Below, piece by piece: positions 51,036 through 61,732 of a stretch of DNA of 64,000 nucleotides. The position numbers and the translations under genes were made by a program. This stretch comes from Candidatus Ozemobacteraceae bacterium. GTDB lineage: Bacteria > Muiribacteriota > Ozemobacteria > Ozemobacterales > Ozemobacteraceae. Below the pieces are notes generated by a model that made no database searches, was not told the DNA's origin, and worked only from the letters and a program-made list of their open reading frames with translations. Numbering within the stretch: the first letter of the stretch is position 1; every line of letters begins with the position of its first letter. Where the stretch lies: assembly GCA_035373905.1 (NCBI GenBank), contig DAOSOK010000008.1, forward strand, positions 62,001-126,000. Reading direction: 5' to 3'.

Positions 51036-51326
51036 TTAGTAGCCGGAGCGGCGCTTGTTGAAGCAGTCGCGGCAGTAGACCGGCTTTTCACCCGTCGGCT
51101 TGAACGGCACCTGGGTTTCCTGGCCGCACTCGGAGCACTGAACGGTGTGCATCTGCTTCTGGCCCGAACCGGGAGGGCCGCTGCGGGTGGTCTTGCGCTG
51201 GTCGCGGCAACCCTTGCAGCGAACGGGCTCGTGCTCGAATCCTCTCTCTTTGTAGAACTGCTGCTCGGAAACGGTGAAGGTGAAGGGCTTTCCGCAGTTG
51301 CGGCAGGTGATGGTCTTGTCTTCCAT
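51036..51326 (-). CDS. Small double zinc-ribbon protein
   Basis: 96 residues with four CxxC knuckles: CRNCGKPF, CKGCRDQ, CSECGQ and CRDCFNK. It matches the short CxxC/zinc-ribbon families often annotated as probable zinc-ribbon proteins; the first half also has the EQQFYKERG segment characteristic of that group. Cytoplasmic. Possibly nucleic-acid binding, but no function is established. Confidence 0.85.
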   Translation of the reverse strand: MEDKTITCRNCGKPFTFTVSEQQFYKERGFEHEPVRCKGCRDQRKTTRSGPPGSGQKQMHTVQCSECGQETQVPFKPTGEKPVYCRDCFNKRRSGY

Positions 51327-51676
51327 TTGGCTTTCTTCCTTAAAGAATTGGTCCGAGGATCGTCAACCTGGGGGTTTGGAGTTCCGCCAGAATCAACCGG
51401 TAATTCCCATACTCCGCTCCTTTTTTTCAGGCCCGGAGCCGTCTCTCATCGATCCTCCCGGATCTCCGCCGAGACATTTGTCGTCCGTCACCGCCGCCGG
51501 AAGCCATTCGGAACGAAGGCTGACTTGCGCTCACCTCCCTGGCGCCCGATCTCGTCGAAAACGCAACCAAGCGAACGGTCACATATAAAAGATTACCAGT
51601 CAAATGCAAATGTGTCAAACGTATCGTGTACGCTTGTCGGGGGTCTCCACTCGTGATAGCATCGATAGCGGAATTT
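51327..51676. other. 350-bp divergent intergenic region
   Basis: Lies between the zinc-ribbon gene (minus) and the HEAT gene (plus). An AT-rich patch at about 51580-51615 (CATATAAAAG, GCAAATGTG) and GTGATAGCAT at 51651-51660 look like promoter elements. Nothing else is seen. Confidence 0.5.
51651..51660 (+). promoter_or_regulatory. Extended -10-like element of the HEAT-repeat gene
   Basis: GTGATAGCAT, matching the GTGNTA(C/G)CAT pattern, 16 bp before ATG 51677. Confidence 0.4.
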
Positions 51677-52834
51677 ATGAGTCAGACCGGCACCAAGTTT
51701 ATGTACAAGGTCGTGCTGCCGTATATCGAATCCGCGAACCCTGCCAAGCGGTTCAAAATCGAATACACGGTCGAAGCCGACGACCGGGACACCGCCCAGC
51801 AGAAGGCCGAGCGCGAGTTTCACGCCTACACGCTTTACAACAGCGCATCGTGGGTCCGGACCCTCGAGCGCGAAAACATTCGCGTCTGGCGTATCATGCC
51901 GCACTTGCCGCAGACGCCGCAGTCGATCGACAGCCTTCTCAACGACCTCACCAGCCCAGACCAGGACGTCGTCTACGCCACCCTCAAGGCGCTCGGCGAG
52001 CTCGAAGACGCGGCGGCCGGCTCGAAAGTGATCCCCTTGCTCGACCATCCGAACCCCGACCTGGCCGCTCTCGCAGCGGAAATCCTCGGGAAATTCGGAG
52101 ACCAGACGAACCTCCCGCTCCTGATCTCCCGCTTCACCCCTCAGGCCCACCCGATGCTGAAAGCGTCGATCCTCTCCGCCCTCGGCAGGCTGGCCCGGGC
52201 CGGCGATCCCATCGCTGACCTGATTGCAACGGCGCTCGGCGACTCCGATAACCGCGTCCGGGCCAACGCCGTTGAACTGGTCGAGCGGCTCAGCCTGCCG
52301 ACGACCACACGCATGCTGCTTCCCCTGATGGGCGACGAGGACAACCGCGTCCGGGCGAACGTCCTCAAGGCGCTCTGGTCGACCCACGACCGCAGGGCTC
52401 TCACCGCAGCCCTCCGAGACATGGCCGGCCATTCGAGCCGCTGGATGCGCGCTTCCGCGGCGTTCGTCCTCCAGCATATCGACGTTCAGGACCGCATCGC
52501 CCTGCTCAACGACCTCGCCCACGACCCGTGCCCCGAAGTCCGAACCAGCGCCTGGAAAGCTATTCTCGTCATCCGCGACCCCGGACTTCTCGGTCTCTGG
52601 CTGGAGTATCTCGCGGGGCATAACGGGGACGGTTTCGCATGCATCGCCGAGCATATCGACGCGATCGGCCAGTCGGCGTATCTGCCGCTCCTCGAGTTGA
52701 GCCGCAGGAACGACCCGGGCAAACCGTTCGCCGTCCAGTTCCTCGACCGGCTCGAAGAGCTCTGCCGCCGCAGACACGGCTGGCTCGCCTGGCTTTTCCT
52801 GAAGCAGCAGCGCATCGCCAGCAAACTTTTCTAG
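51677..52834 (+). CDS. HEAT-repeat protein
   Basis: 385 residues from ATG 51677. The first ~75 residues form a separate domain (MYKVVLPYIESANPAKRFKI, then EADDRDTAQQKAEREFHAY). About seven HEAT repeats follow, for example DQDVVYATLKALGELED, NPDLAALAAEILGKFGD, DNRVRANAVELVERL and DNRVRANVLKALW. HEAT arrays are protein-interaction scaffolds. It lies 103 bp upstream of ftsH with a separate promoter-like element between, so it may not be cotranscribed. Confidence 0.85.
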   Translation: MSQTGTKFMYKVVLPYIESANPAKRFKIEYTVEADDRDTAQQKAEREFHAYTLYNSASWVRTLERENIRVWRIMPHLPQTPQSIDSLLNDLTSPDQDVVYATLKALGELEDAAAGSKVIPLLDHPNPDLAALAAEILGKFGDQTNLPLLISRFTPQAHPMLKASILSALGRLARAGDPIADLIATALGDSDNRVRANAVELVERLSLPTTTRMLLPLMGDEDNRVRANVLKALWSTHDRRALTAALRDMAGHSSRWMRASAAFVLQHIDVQDRIALLNDLAHDPCPEVRTSAWKAILVIRDPGLLGLWLEYLAGHNGDGFACIAEHIDAIGQSAYLPLLELSRRNDPGKPFAVQFLDRLEELCRRRHGWLAWLFLKQQRIASKLF

Positions 52835-52853
52835 GGAAACGCGCGCGCCGGCG

Positions 52854-52883
52854 TTTGCCCCTTTCCCTTCTCTGTGTTAGCAT
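52854..52883 (+). promoter_or_regulatory. Predicted ftsH promoter
   Basis: TTTGCC (52854-52859) and TAGCAT (52878-52883), 18-bp spacer, with GTGTTAGCAT as extended -10. 54 bp before the start. Confidence 0.5.
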
Positions 52884-52937
52884 GGAGCAATTACGGTCGC
52901 CGTTGCGACCGATCGCATCTTTGCACAGGATTCACCC

Positions 52938-54899
<1,962 letters not shown>

Positions 54900-54906
54900 G
54901 GCGGTC

Positions 54907-56025
54907 ATGAGCGCATCGAAAAGCCTGCTTTTCGTTCTCGGTACCCGCCCCGAAGTCGTGAAACTCGCCCCGGTCATTCGGGAAGCCCGTTCGCGGCCTG
55001 GCGTGACGGCCACCGTCCTCCACACCGGTCAGCATCGGGAAATGGCCGCTGAGATGTTCGGGCTTTTCGGCATCACCCCCGACATCGACCTTGCCGTGAT
55101 GCAGCCGAACCAGACCCTGTTCTCGGTTTCGGCAAAAATTCTCGAAGGTCTCGATGCCGTTCTGCGCGAACGCCGCTTCGACACGATTCTCGTCCAGGGC
55201 GACACGACAACCGCCTTTCTCGGAGCGCTCGCCGGCTATTATACAAAGACCCGCGTCGCTCACGTCGAGGCGGGCCTGCGAACCCACGACAAGTTCAGCC
55301 CGTATCCCGAGGAAATGAACCGCCGGCTCGCCGGCGCGCTCACGGATATCCACTTTCCGCCCACAGCCCGCGCGAAAAACAATCTTCTGGCGGAAGGCTA
55401 CCAGGAAGACCGGATCGTCGTCACCGGCAACACCGTCATCGACGCCCTGCTGTGGGCTCTCGAAATGCCCTACACGCCGTCTCCTGAGCTGGAACCCCTG
55501 TTGAACGGTCCCGGCCGGATGGTTCTCGCTACGACGCACCGGCGGGAAAGCTTCGGGGAACCGCATCGCCGGGTCTTCCAGGCATTTCTCCAGATCGCTG
55601 ACGAGTTCCCGGATGTTCGATTCATCTTCCCGGTGCATCCGAACCCGAACGTCAGGGCGGAAGTCGCCCGCCAGCTGGGTAACCACCCCCGAATTCACCT
55701 GCTCGCGCCGCTCGGATATCTCGATTTCATCCACGCCATGTCGGCCGCCACGATCATCCTCTCGGATTCAGGCGGCGTCCAGGAAGAAGCCCCGACGTTG
55801 AAAAAACCGGTCCTGGTCCTGCGCGATCAAACAGAACGCCCGGAAGGTCTCGAAACCGGATGCCTGAAGCTCGTGGGAACGGATACGGAAAAGATTTTTG
55901 GAGAAGCCAAAAGGCTTTTGACAGACGTCTCATATTATCAAAATATGATTAAAAGCCCAAATCCTTATGGCGACGGGCTTGCATCTAAACGAATAATTGA
56001 TAATGTAATCAGTAAAATCAGCTAA
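54907..56025 (+). CDS. wecB: UDP-N-acetylglucosamine 2-epimerase (non-hydrolysing)
   Basis: Interconverts UDP-GlcNAc and UDP-ManNAc for surface polysaccharide or teichoic-type polymers. 372 residues from ATG 54907, seven bases after the ftsH stop. Motifs: GTRPEVVKLAPVI, LHTGQHREMA, VQGDTTTAFLGAL, HVEAGLRTHDKFSPYPEE(M)NR, TTHRRESFG, and the C-terminal SDSGGVQEEAP and RDQTERPEG. The last ~100 bp switch abruptly to AT-rich codons, continuing into the amidase gene. Confidence 0.96.
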   Translation: MSASKSLLFVLGTRPEVVKLAPVIREARSRPGVTATVLHTGQHREMAAEMFGLFGITPDIDLAVMQPNQTLFSVSAKILEGLDAVLRERRFDTILVQGDTTTAFLGALAGYYTKTRVAHVEAGLRTHDKFSPYPEEMNRRLAGALTDIHFPPTARAKNNLLAEGYQEDRIVVTGNTVIDALLWALEMPYTPSPELEPLLNGPGRMVLATTHRRESFGEPHRRVFQAFLQIADEFPDVRFIFPVHPNPNVRAEVARQLGNHPRIHLLAPLGYLDFIHAMSAATIILSDSGGVQEEAPTLKKPVLVLRDQTERPEGLETGCLKLVGTDTEKIFGEAKRLLTDVSYYQNMIKSPNPYGDGLASKRIIDNVISKIS

Positions 56026-56128
56026 TTATCAATACATGGATATTTTTTTGCTAGCTTCAAGCCCGCTTTCCTCGCTCGCCCGCGATGGACACAAGTAAAC
56101 TCTCGCATCAGAGAGGGATCAGAAGCAA

Positions 56129-56836
56129 GTGAACAATAATGTTGATTTACTCATTATTCTATTTATATTATCATTATTTTGTTTGCTACCTTTGTTTTCC
56201 CAGGACCTTCCCGTAGGAATTGTCGTTGATCCCGGGCATCCGTCTGAAAATGGTCTCGGGGCTCAAACAAAACATGGGGTCAGAGAGGTTGATCTCAACT
56301 GGGAGTTTTCCATGGCCCTGCATGAGGCCTTGTCCCGAAACTCCACATTCCAGCCCCTTCTCACCAAACGATCCGTTGAGGAGGTTGTCACTAATCGCCG
56401 TCGGGCGGAGATCGCCAACGAGGCATCCGCGTCTCTCATGGTGCGTATCCACTGTGACAGCGGACGAGGCCACGGGCTCACCATGTATTATCCTTCCGGC
56501 CCTGGAAAACTCGGCACGGACGAAGGACCACCCGCGGAGGTTTGTTCTGCAAGCGCACATCTGGCCACGCATCTGCAGAACGTCCTTGAAAAGCGTCTTG
56601 AAGAGGTTTTCAGGGTGAACCCCCTGAGAACCGATCGCCAGACCGCCATCGGTTCCCGCCAGGGTGCTCTTACAGGGTCGATCTTCAGCCGCGTTCCGGT
56701 CGTGACCGTCGAACTCGGGTATCTCGACAATCCGGCCGACGTCGCCTTCCTGACCGCGACTGACACCCGGCGCTTGCTCGTCGAAGCGCTTGCAGAGGGC
56801 ATCAGGACGTATCCCGGTTTTTCCTCGACTCCCTGA
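56129..56836 (+). CDS. N-acetylmuramoyl-L-alanine amidase (Amidase_3)
   Basis: Periplasmic zinc amidase that cleaves the amide between MurNAc and the stem peptide. 235 residues with signal peptide (LLIILFILSLFCLLPLFS). Zinc/catalytic residues: His in VVDPGHPS, Glu in GVREVDLN, His in MVRIHCDSG and Glu in VVTVELGYLDN, the AmiA/B/C pattern. Start is GTG 56129, with GAGAGGG at rather long spacing. The first ~90 bp are very AT-rich compared with the rest, like the preceding wecB end. No binding domain is fused. Confidence 0.93.
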   Translation: MNNNVDLLIILFILSLFCLLPLFSQDLPVGIVVDPGHPSENGLGAQTKHGVREVDLNWEFSMALHEALSRNSTFQPLLTKRSVEEVVTNRRRAEIANEASASLMVRIHCDSGRGHGLTMYYPSGPGKLGTDEGPPAEVCSASAHLATHLQNVLEKRLEEVFRVNPLRTDRQTAIGSRQGALTGSIFSRVPVVTVELGYLDNPADVAFLTATDTRRLLVEALAEGIRTYPGFSSTP

Positions 56837-57026
56837 AAGATTCGACGAAACCCGCTCTCAGGCACGCTTCGGCAAAAAACCGTGCGAACAATCCCTTCAC
56901 GTCATCAAGAGAGTAAGGCTTTCGCAGTTCCCCCTCGAATTCGAAGCAGAAGACCGGATCACACACAACGAACCCGCATGCCTCGCGCAGGCAGAGTCCA
57001 CGACGTTCCCTGGATCGTGGCGGTTT

Positions 57027-57121
57027 TCCGTTCGCGCCGAGTCCGTCAAAGCACGAGTGCCGCGAACCCGCCGACGAGTTCAGGGTGAACAGGCGGCTTT
57101 CATCCTTCAGGACTCCCTAAT
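57027..57121 (-). repeat. Decayed palindromic repeat (copy R8)
   Basis: TTCGCGCCGAGTCCGTCAAAGCACGAG resembles the arm TTCGTGCTGAGCCTGTCGAAGCACGAG. GACGAGTTCAGGGTGAACAGGCGGCTTTCATCCTTCAGGACTCCCTAA resembles the other arm plus the terminal repeat, with several mismatches. Its end overlaps the stop codon of the gene at 57117-60242. (Sequence quoted in pieces; see 57029-57055 and 57071-57118.). Confidence 0.6.
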
Positions 57122-60100
57122 TCTGGATACGAACGATAGAGAAAGCTATATTTCCGTTTCCTGGATCGGAAATCCTGACGGTCGTGAACTGGTCGGCGTA
57201 TCCGGTCGGCGGGAGATACTCGATGAACCGCCAGGCCGTGCCGCAGACGCTTCCGCTGAAACCGCTTCCGAAATTCTTCTGCGCCTTTTTCAGCCCGTCG
57301 AGGGCGACATCCATCTGGTAATCCGTCGCCATGCCGGTCAGGCCCTTGTTGTTGCGGTACATCGCCGCGCCCCACTCCCGGAAAAGCTGGTCGAACGGCT
57401 TTCCGCCGGAATGGGCCTCGACGTTCGCCGTGCCGTTCGAGGTGGACTGGACCATGGCGCGGATCGCGGCACCACCGAGACGTTCATACAGGTGATGAGC
57501 GAACAGGCCCGCGCAGCCGTAGTTTGCGACCGTGGCGTCATTCGGCCAGACCGTCAACGGCAGACGTTCGGGGATTTCCGCATAGGGTTCGAAGCGGGGA
57601 TCCGGGGCGTTCGCATACCGCACTTCGGCACCCACGCTCAGCCCCTCGTTCAGCCAGTCGGCTTCCTCGCCGACGTTGTTCTGGATATGGGCCCAGGTGT
57701 TGACCAGGTGCTGGAACTCGTGCACCAGAGTCTGGGTCGTCGCCTCTTTCCACCAGTCGACGGAGTACCCGGCGCCGGACTTGAAAACCCACATATTGAA
57801 CATGTCGCGGCCGTTCGAATTGGGATCGGCCGGCATCAGGTCCTTCGGGTCGAAGAAACCGGCCGCACCGAACGCGTTCACGAGCGGCGTGAAGAGAATC
57901 GTGACCTTGCCGTCTCCGCTCAGGTTCGAGGGAGAGCCGTAGTTGTCATTGATGAACGAAAAGATCCGGGCGTCGAACTTGCTGGCGAACTCGGTCATCA
58001 TCGCATCGGTGACGTCGGCGGGGGAATAGCCGTTGAACTCGTTCTGGTCGATGAAAATCTTGCACTTCGCGCCGATGACGGCCAGTCGGGCCGATCGCGC
58101 CTGGTATCCCGATGGCGAGTAGACCTTGAACGTGTGGACGTCGCCGACGTTCGCCTCGCTGGCGCGGATGGCCGGCCTGACTCCCGTCGTCGCGGAAAGG
58201 CGATACGGGCTCTCGGCCGCCTTGCGGCGCATCACGGCGTCGATCGCGGCCTGGCCTGTCGGAACGCCGGACTGGATGACCGAGAACGCCGGCGCCGCGG
58301 AAACGGATGGAAGGACCGTTCCGCCCCCGTTGACGTCGAAAGAATGGTCCGCGCCGGTTCGATCGAGCGAGTAGACCAGGACGCCGAATTTTCCCTGGCC
58401 GGACGGCGTCGTCAGCGCCACCTCGCGGCCGCCGCCGGCAAGCCCGACGTGGCGCACCTCGCCGACGTCGAGCCGCGCGGTTTCCATCACGCGGACCTGG
58501 ATCGTCGCCGTGGCGGCGCTTCCCCGGCCGTCCCGGGCTTCGCAAGCAAGCGTGTAGGTCTGCGAACCGGCGCCGGGAACCCAGGACGTCCGGGCGGAGG
58601 CGCCGTCTGCAAACGTGCCACCGGTCGCCGTCCAGCGATAGGACAACGCGTCGCCATCGGCATCGTATCCCGTGGCAAGAACCGAGACGTTCACACCTTC
58701 GGCCGTCACCACCCGCGAGGAGGAAACCGAGATCGCCGGGGCATTGTTCGGGCTCGCCGAGATGCTGAAAACGCGTGTGGCGCTCGCCAGGCCGCCGCGG
58801 CCGTCGTTCGCAAGGCACGTGATCGTGGCAACGCCTGCCGACGAGGGAGCGCGCCAGAGAACGGACGGCCCGTTCGTCGCCGACAGCGTGCCGCCGCTCG
58901 CCGCCCAGGCATAGGAAAGCGGGTCGCCATCGACGTCGCTTCCCTGCGCCGTCAGGGTCACGCCCGTGTTGGGGAGAAAACTCGTTCCGGTGGCTGAAAT
59001 GGCAAGGGACGGAGCCGAATTCGGCGCGAGAACGCTGATCGTGAGCGTCGCCGTCGTCGATGCGCCGCGGGAATCGCCGGCCGTCAGGGTGATCGTCGCG
59101 GCTCCGGACGTCGAAGGCGACGTCCAGACGGTGGTCGTGCCGGTCGAAACCTGGAGGGATCCGCGGTCCGCCCGCCAGACGCAGTTCACGGCGTCGCCGT
59201 CGGGATCGCTGACCTGGGCCGTGAGCCGGACGCCCGTCGCATACTCGACGCGCGTGCCCGATGCGAGAATCGAGGCCGCGGGCGCCCGGTTCGTCCCGCC
59301 CGCGCCGACGGTCACGCCGAGAACGGCATGGGAACGCCCCCCGCGGCCGTCCGCGACTTCGACCGAGACGGAAGCCGTCGTATCGAAGTCCGGGGCCCGC
59401 CATCGGGCGGTCGTCTGCGCCGTGCCGGAGGACACGTACGTTCCCGCGGTGCCTCCCCAGAGGTAGGAGAGCGTGTCGCCGTCGGGATCGGATGCCGTCG
59501 CGGTCAGCGAAAGTTCGCCGTTTCGCGCGACCCGGACGGAGGTTGCGGCGGCGAGGCGGACGAGGGGCGGCCTGTTGACGCTTCCCGTCGTTTGCAGGCC
59601 GATGGCGATTTCCCCCTGGGAATTGGCCTCGAAGGTGACCGGAACGGTGACCGGCTCTTTGCCGGGTGCGGCGGCGAGGATGTCGAGCGATGTGTCCGCC
59701 GGCATCTGCACCGTCACGCGGCCCTGGGAATCGGCGGTCTGCGTCTCGCCCCAGAAGGTAACCGTGCCGCCGGTCATCGGGTTTCCTTCCGAATCCCGGA
59801 CGATCATCGTGACGGCGCGGTCCGCCCGCCGGATTCCGAGATCGAGCTGGCGTTCGCGCTGCTGATCGCTCAAGGTGATGCCTTCGGAACGGGATCTGAA
59901 TATACCTTTCGATATATCATTATGTCTCACGATCAGATGATACGTGGTTCCGACCGGCAGGTTGTCGATCGTGAACCTGCCGTCCGATGACGAGACGGCG
60001 CTGCGGTCGGGCAGTTCCTCGATCCAGACGGACGCGCCGGACAGCGGCTGGCCCGTGGGGGCCGCCGCCGCGACCCTGCCGGAGGCGATCAGCCCGTTGT

Positions 60101-60242
60101 CGAGAACGCGGCCCGAAACCACGCCCGTCGAGCCGTTGAGTGCCTGGCCGAACGGATCGTCGCCGACGCCCCCTCCACATCCGAAACTGAGCAGAACCGC
60201 TCCGAGCGCCGCGGCGAGAGCAATCCGTCTGTATTGTTGCAT
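57117..60242 (-). CDS. PKD-repeat lipoprotein-like zinc metalloprotease
   Basis: 1041 residues from ATG 60242, four bases after the HEAT gene stop; the longer frame to 60479 is a shadow. The N-terminus (ALGAVLLSFGCGGG) suggests a lipoprotein or short signal. Two carboxypeptidase-regulatory-like/prealbumin-like domains lie at ~45-225. Four PKD/cadherin-like domains follow, each with a Ca-binding-type DPDGD or DVDGD/DADGD loop, to ~640. The C-terminal peptidase has the zinc site HEFQH and the downstream Glu in DWLNEGLSVG, as in M30-like (hyicolysin) proteases. Probably surface-attached or secreted. The stop TAG sits at the edge of a decayed repeat. Confidence 0.82.
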   Translation of the reverse strand: MQQYRRIALAAALGAVLLSFGCGGGVGDDPFGQALNGSTGVVSGRVLDNGLIASGRVAAAAPTGQPLSGASVWIEELPDRSAVSSSDGRFTIDNLPVGTTYHLIVRHNDISKGIFRSRSEGITLSDQQRERQLDLGIRRADRAVTMIVRDSEGNPMTGGTVTFWGETQTADSQGRVTVQMPADTSLDILAAAPGKEPVTVPVTFEANSQGEIAIGLQTTGSVNRPPLVRLAAATSVRVARNGELSLTATASDPDGDTLSYLWGGTAGTYVSSGTAQTTARWRAPDFDTTASVSVEVADGRGGRSHAVLGVTVGAGGTNRAPAASILASGTRVEYATGVRLTAQVSDPDGDAVNCVWRADRGSLQVSTGTTTVWTSPSTSGAATITLTAGDSRGASTTATLTISVLAPNSAPSLAISATGTSFLPNTGVTLTAQGSDVDGDPLSYAWAASGGTLSATNGPSVLWRAPSSAGVATITCLANDGRGGLASATRVFSISASPNNAPAISVSSSRVVTAEGVNVSVLATGYDADGDALSYRWTATGGTFADGASARTSWVPGAGSQTYTLACEARDGRGSAATATIQVRVMETARLDVGEVRHVGLAGGGREVALTTPSGQGKFGVLVYSLDRTGADHSFDVNGGGTVLPSVSAAPAFSVIQSGVPTGQAAIDAVMRRKAAESPYRLSATTGVRPAIRASEANVGDVHTFKVYSPSGYQARSARLAVIGAKCKIFIDQNEFNGYSPADVTDAMMTEFASKFDARIFSFINDNYGSPSNLSGDGKVTILFTPLVNAFGAAGFFDPKDLMPADPNSNGRDMFNMWVFKSGAGYSVDWWKEATTQTLVHEFQHLVNTWAHIQNNVGEEADWLNEGLSVGAEVRYANAPDPRFEPYAEIPERLPLTVWPNDATVANYGCAGLFAHHLYERLGGAAIRAMVQSTSNGTANVEAHSGGKPFDQLFREWGAAMYRNNKGLTGMATDYQMDVALDGLKKAQKNFGSGFSGSVCGTAWRFIEYLPPTGYADQFTTVRISDPGNGNIAFSIVRIQN

Positions 60243-60246
60243 GTGT

Positions 60247-61692
60247 TCAGTCTCCGTCCGTTTCCGGTCCCTTGCCCCCGAAAACCCCTGTCCCCAGGAC
60301 ATCGAGCGCGTTCCGTTCGGTCGCGGAGAGGGCTGCCAGCGCTTTGTCGAGCGAGGGCCCGCGTTGCTTTTCGAGGAACAGGCGCATGATCTGGAAGAAC
60401 GCGTCGGTGCGGGTCGCATCCGAAAGCCGTTTTCTGGCTTCAAGCAGTTTTCCGACGTCCTCGGGACGCGCGATCTCAAGAATATAATGAGCGATATCTT
60501 TTACGTCCTCGGCGGACTGCGTTCCGAGAGATTCGAGAAGCCGCTTGAGCCCGTCATCGCGGTTCTGGAGCAGGGACGCGAGGCCCAGGGCGTGCAAACC
60601 GACGAAATGGGTCGGACTGGCCGTGAGCTTTTCCAGTTCCACGCGGTTTTTCTGGGAAAACAGCGCATAGAGAGCATTGATGCGGATTTCGTAGGTCTCG
60701 CTCTCGCGGGACGCGATGCCGGCGAGAATTGAGCCGGTCTTGTCGGCGGGACACCCGCCGAGCGACGAGACCGCCATGAGGCGCACTTCCGGGGCCGGGT
60801 CGGCAAGCATTCGCTCGAGGTGTTCCGGCGCGCCGGCGTCGGCGATCTTCGACATCGACTCGACGGCCATCTGCCGGACCCATTTGTCCGGGTGGGAGAG
60901 CCCCTCCTGGATCATCGCCAGGAACGGCAGGTTGAACTCGGCGAGATCGACGACCTTGAGGATCAGGCCGGCAAAGTCGTCGCCAAGACCGAGAATGGCG
61001 TTCAGCACGTCTTTGGCGAGTTCGGGAGACCTGTTCTGCCACTCGATGCGGAACTGCGTGTGCAGGGTCGGCGAGGCAGGGTTCATCAGGAGCCGCAGCA
61101 TGCTGTCGCCCCCGAGAATCCGGAGAGCGAACAGGGCCGTCTCCGTGAAATGGAAGCCTGCATACTGATCAATATATTTCAACGCCCGGCTGACGCCCTT
61201 CAGGATGAGCGGGATGCAGGCGGGGTCCTTTCCCATGGCGAGAATCTCGACGGCCTTTCCCTGCCGCACCAGGTCGCCTTCCTCCCTGAGCATCGCCTCT
61301 GCCGCGGCGAGAGGGGCAGGCATGTCGACGCGCCTGCGAACGCCGGACCGGTTGGCGACGTCGGCAAACGCCGAAACGAGGTGCGGATGGCATGAGACGT
61401 CGCTGAGTTCGACGGCGCGCAGGATTCTCGGGAGAATCTTTCTGCCCCGCCCCGGATGAAAAAACAGGAAGTCCTCGACCTTCATCGAGACGTGCTTCTG
61501 GCGATCGGCCGGCAGCGCCGGCAGCTGCTGCAGAAGCACCGCAACCGAGAACCCTTTCAGGTCGATGATGTCGCAGACGGCGTCGTCGAGCTTCGCCATG
61601 GGCACGCGCCCCAGCCGTCGCACCCGGCTTCGGAGGCGGCGCAGATCGTATTTCAACGGAACGGATTCATCGGAAATGCGGTGAGTGGGCAT
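60247..61692 (-). CDS. HEAT-repeat protein
   Basis: 481 residues, no signal peptide. Several HEAT-like helical pairs are seen across the protein, clearest in HPDKWVRQMAVESMSKIAD, DPAPEVRLMAVSSLGGCP and ETYEIRINALYALFSQ. The N-terminus (YDLRRLRSRVRRLGRVPMAKL) is strongly basic. AAGGAG lies at long spacing before ATG 61692. AT-rich patches lie at 60480-60500 and 61166-61180. It is in a minus-strand run with the TPR gene upstream and the metalloprotease downstream. Confidence 0.8.
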   Translation of the reverse strand: MPTHRISDESVPLKYDLRRLRSRVRRLGRVPMAKLDDAVCDIIDLKGFSVAVLLQQLPALPADRQKHVSMKVEDFLFFHPGRGRKILPRILRAVELSDVSCHPHLVSAFADVANRSGVRRRVDMPAPLAAAEAMLREEGDLVRQGKAVEILAMGKDPACIPLILKGVSRALKYIDQYAGFHFTETALFALRILGGDSMLRLLMNPASPTLHTQFRIEWQNRSPELAKDVLNAILGLGDDFAGLILKVVDLAEFNLPFLAMIQEGLSHPDKWVRQMAVESMSKIADAGAPEHLERMLADPAPEVRLMAVSSLGGCPADKTGSILAGIASRESETYEIRINALYALFSQKNRVELEKLTASPTHFVGLHALGLASLLQNRDDGLKRLLESLGTQSAEDVKDIAHYILEIARPEDVGKLLEARKRLSDATRTDAFFQIMRLFLEKQRGPSLDKALAALSATERNALDVLGTGVFGGKGPETDGD

Positions 61693-61732
61693 GGTTGGGA
61701 AAATCTCCTTCGGACGGCCGGGGCCGGCCGGG

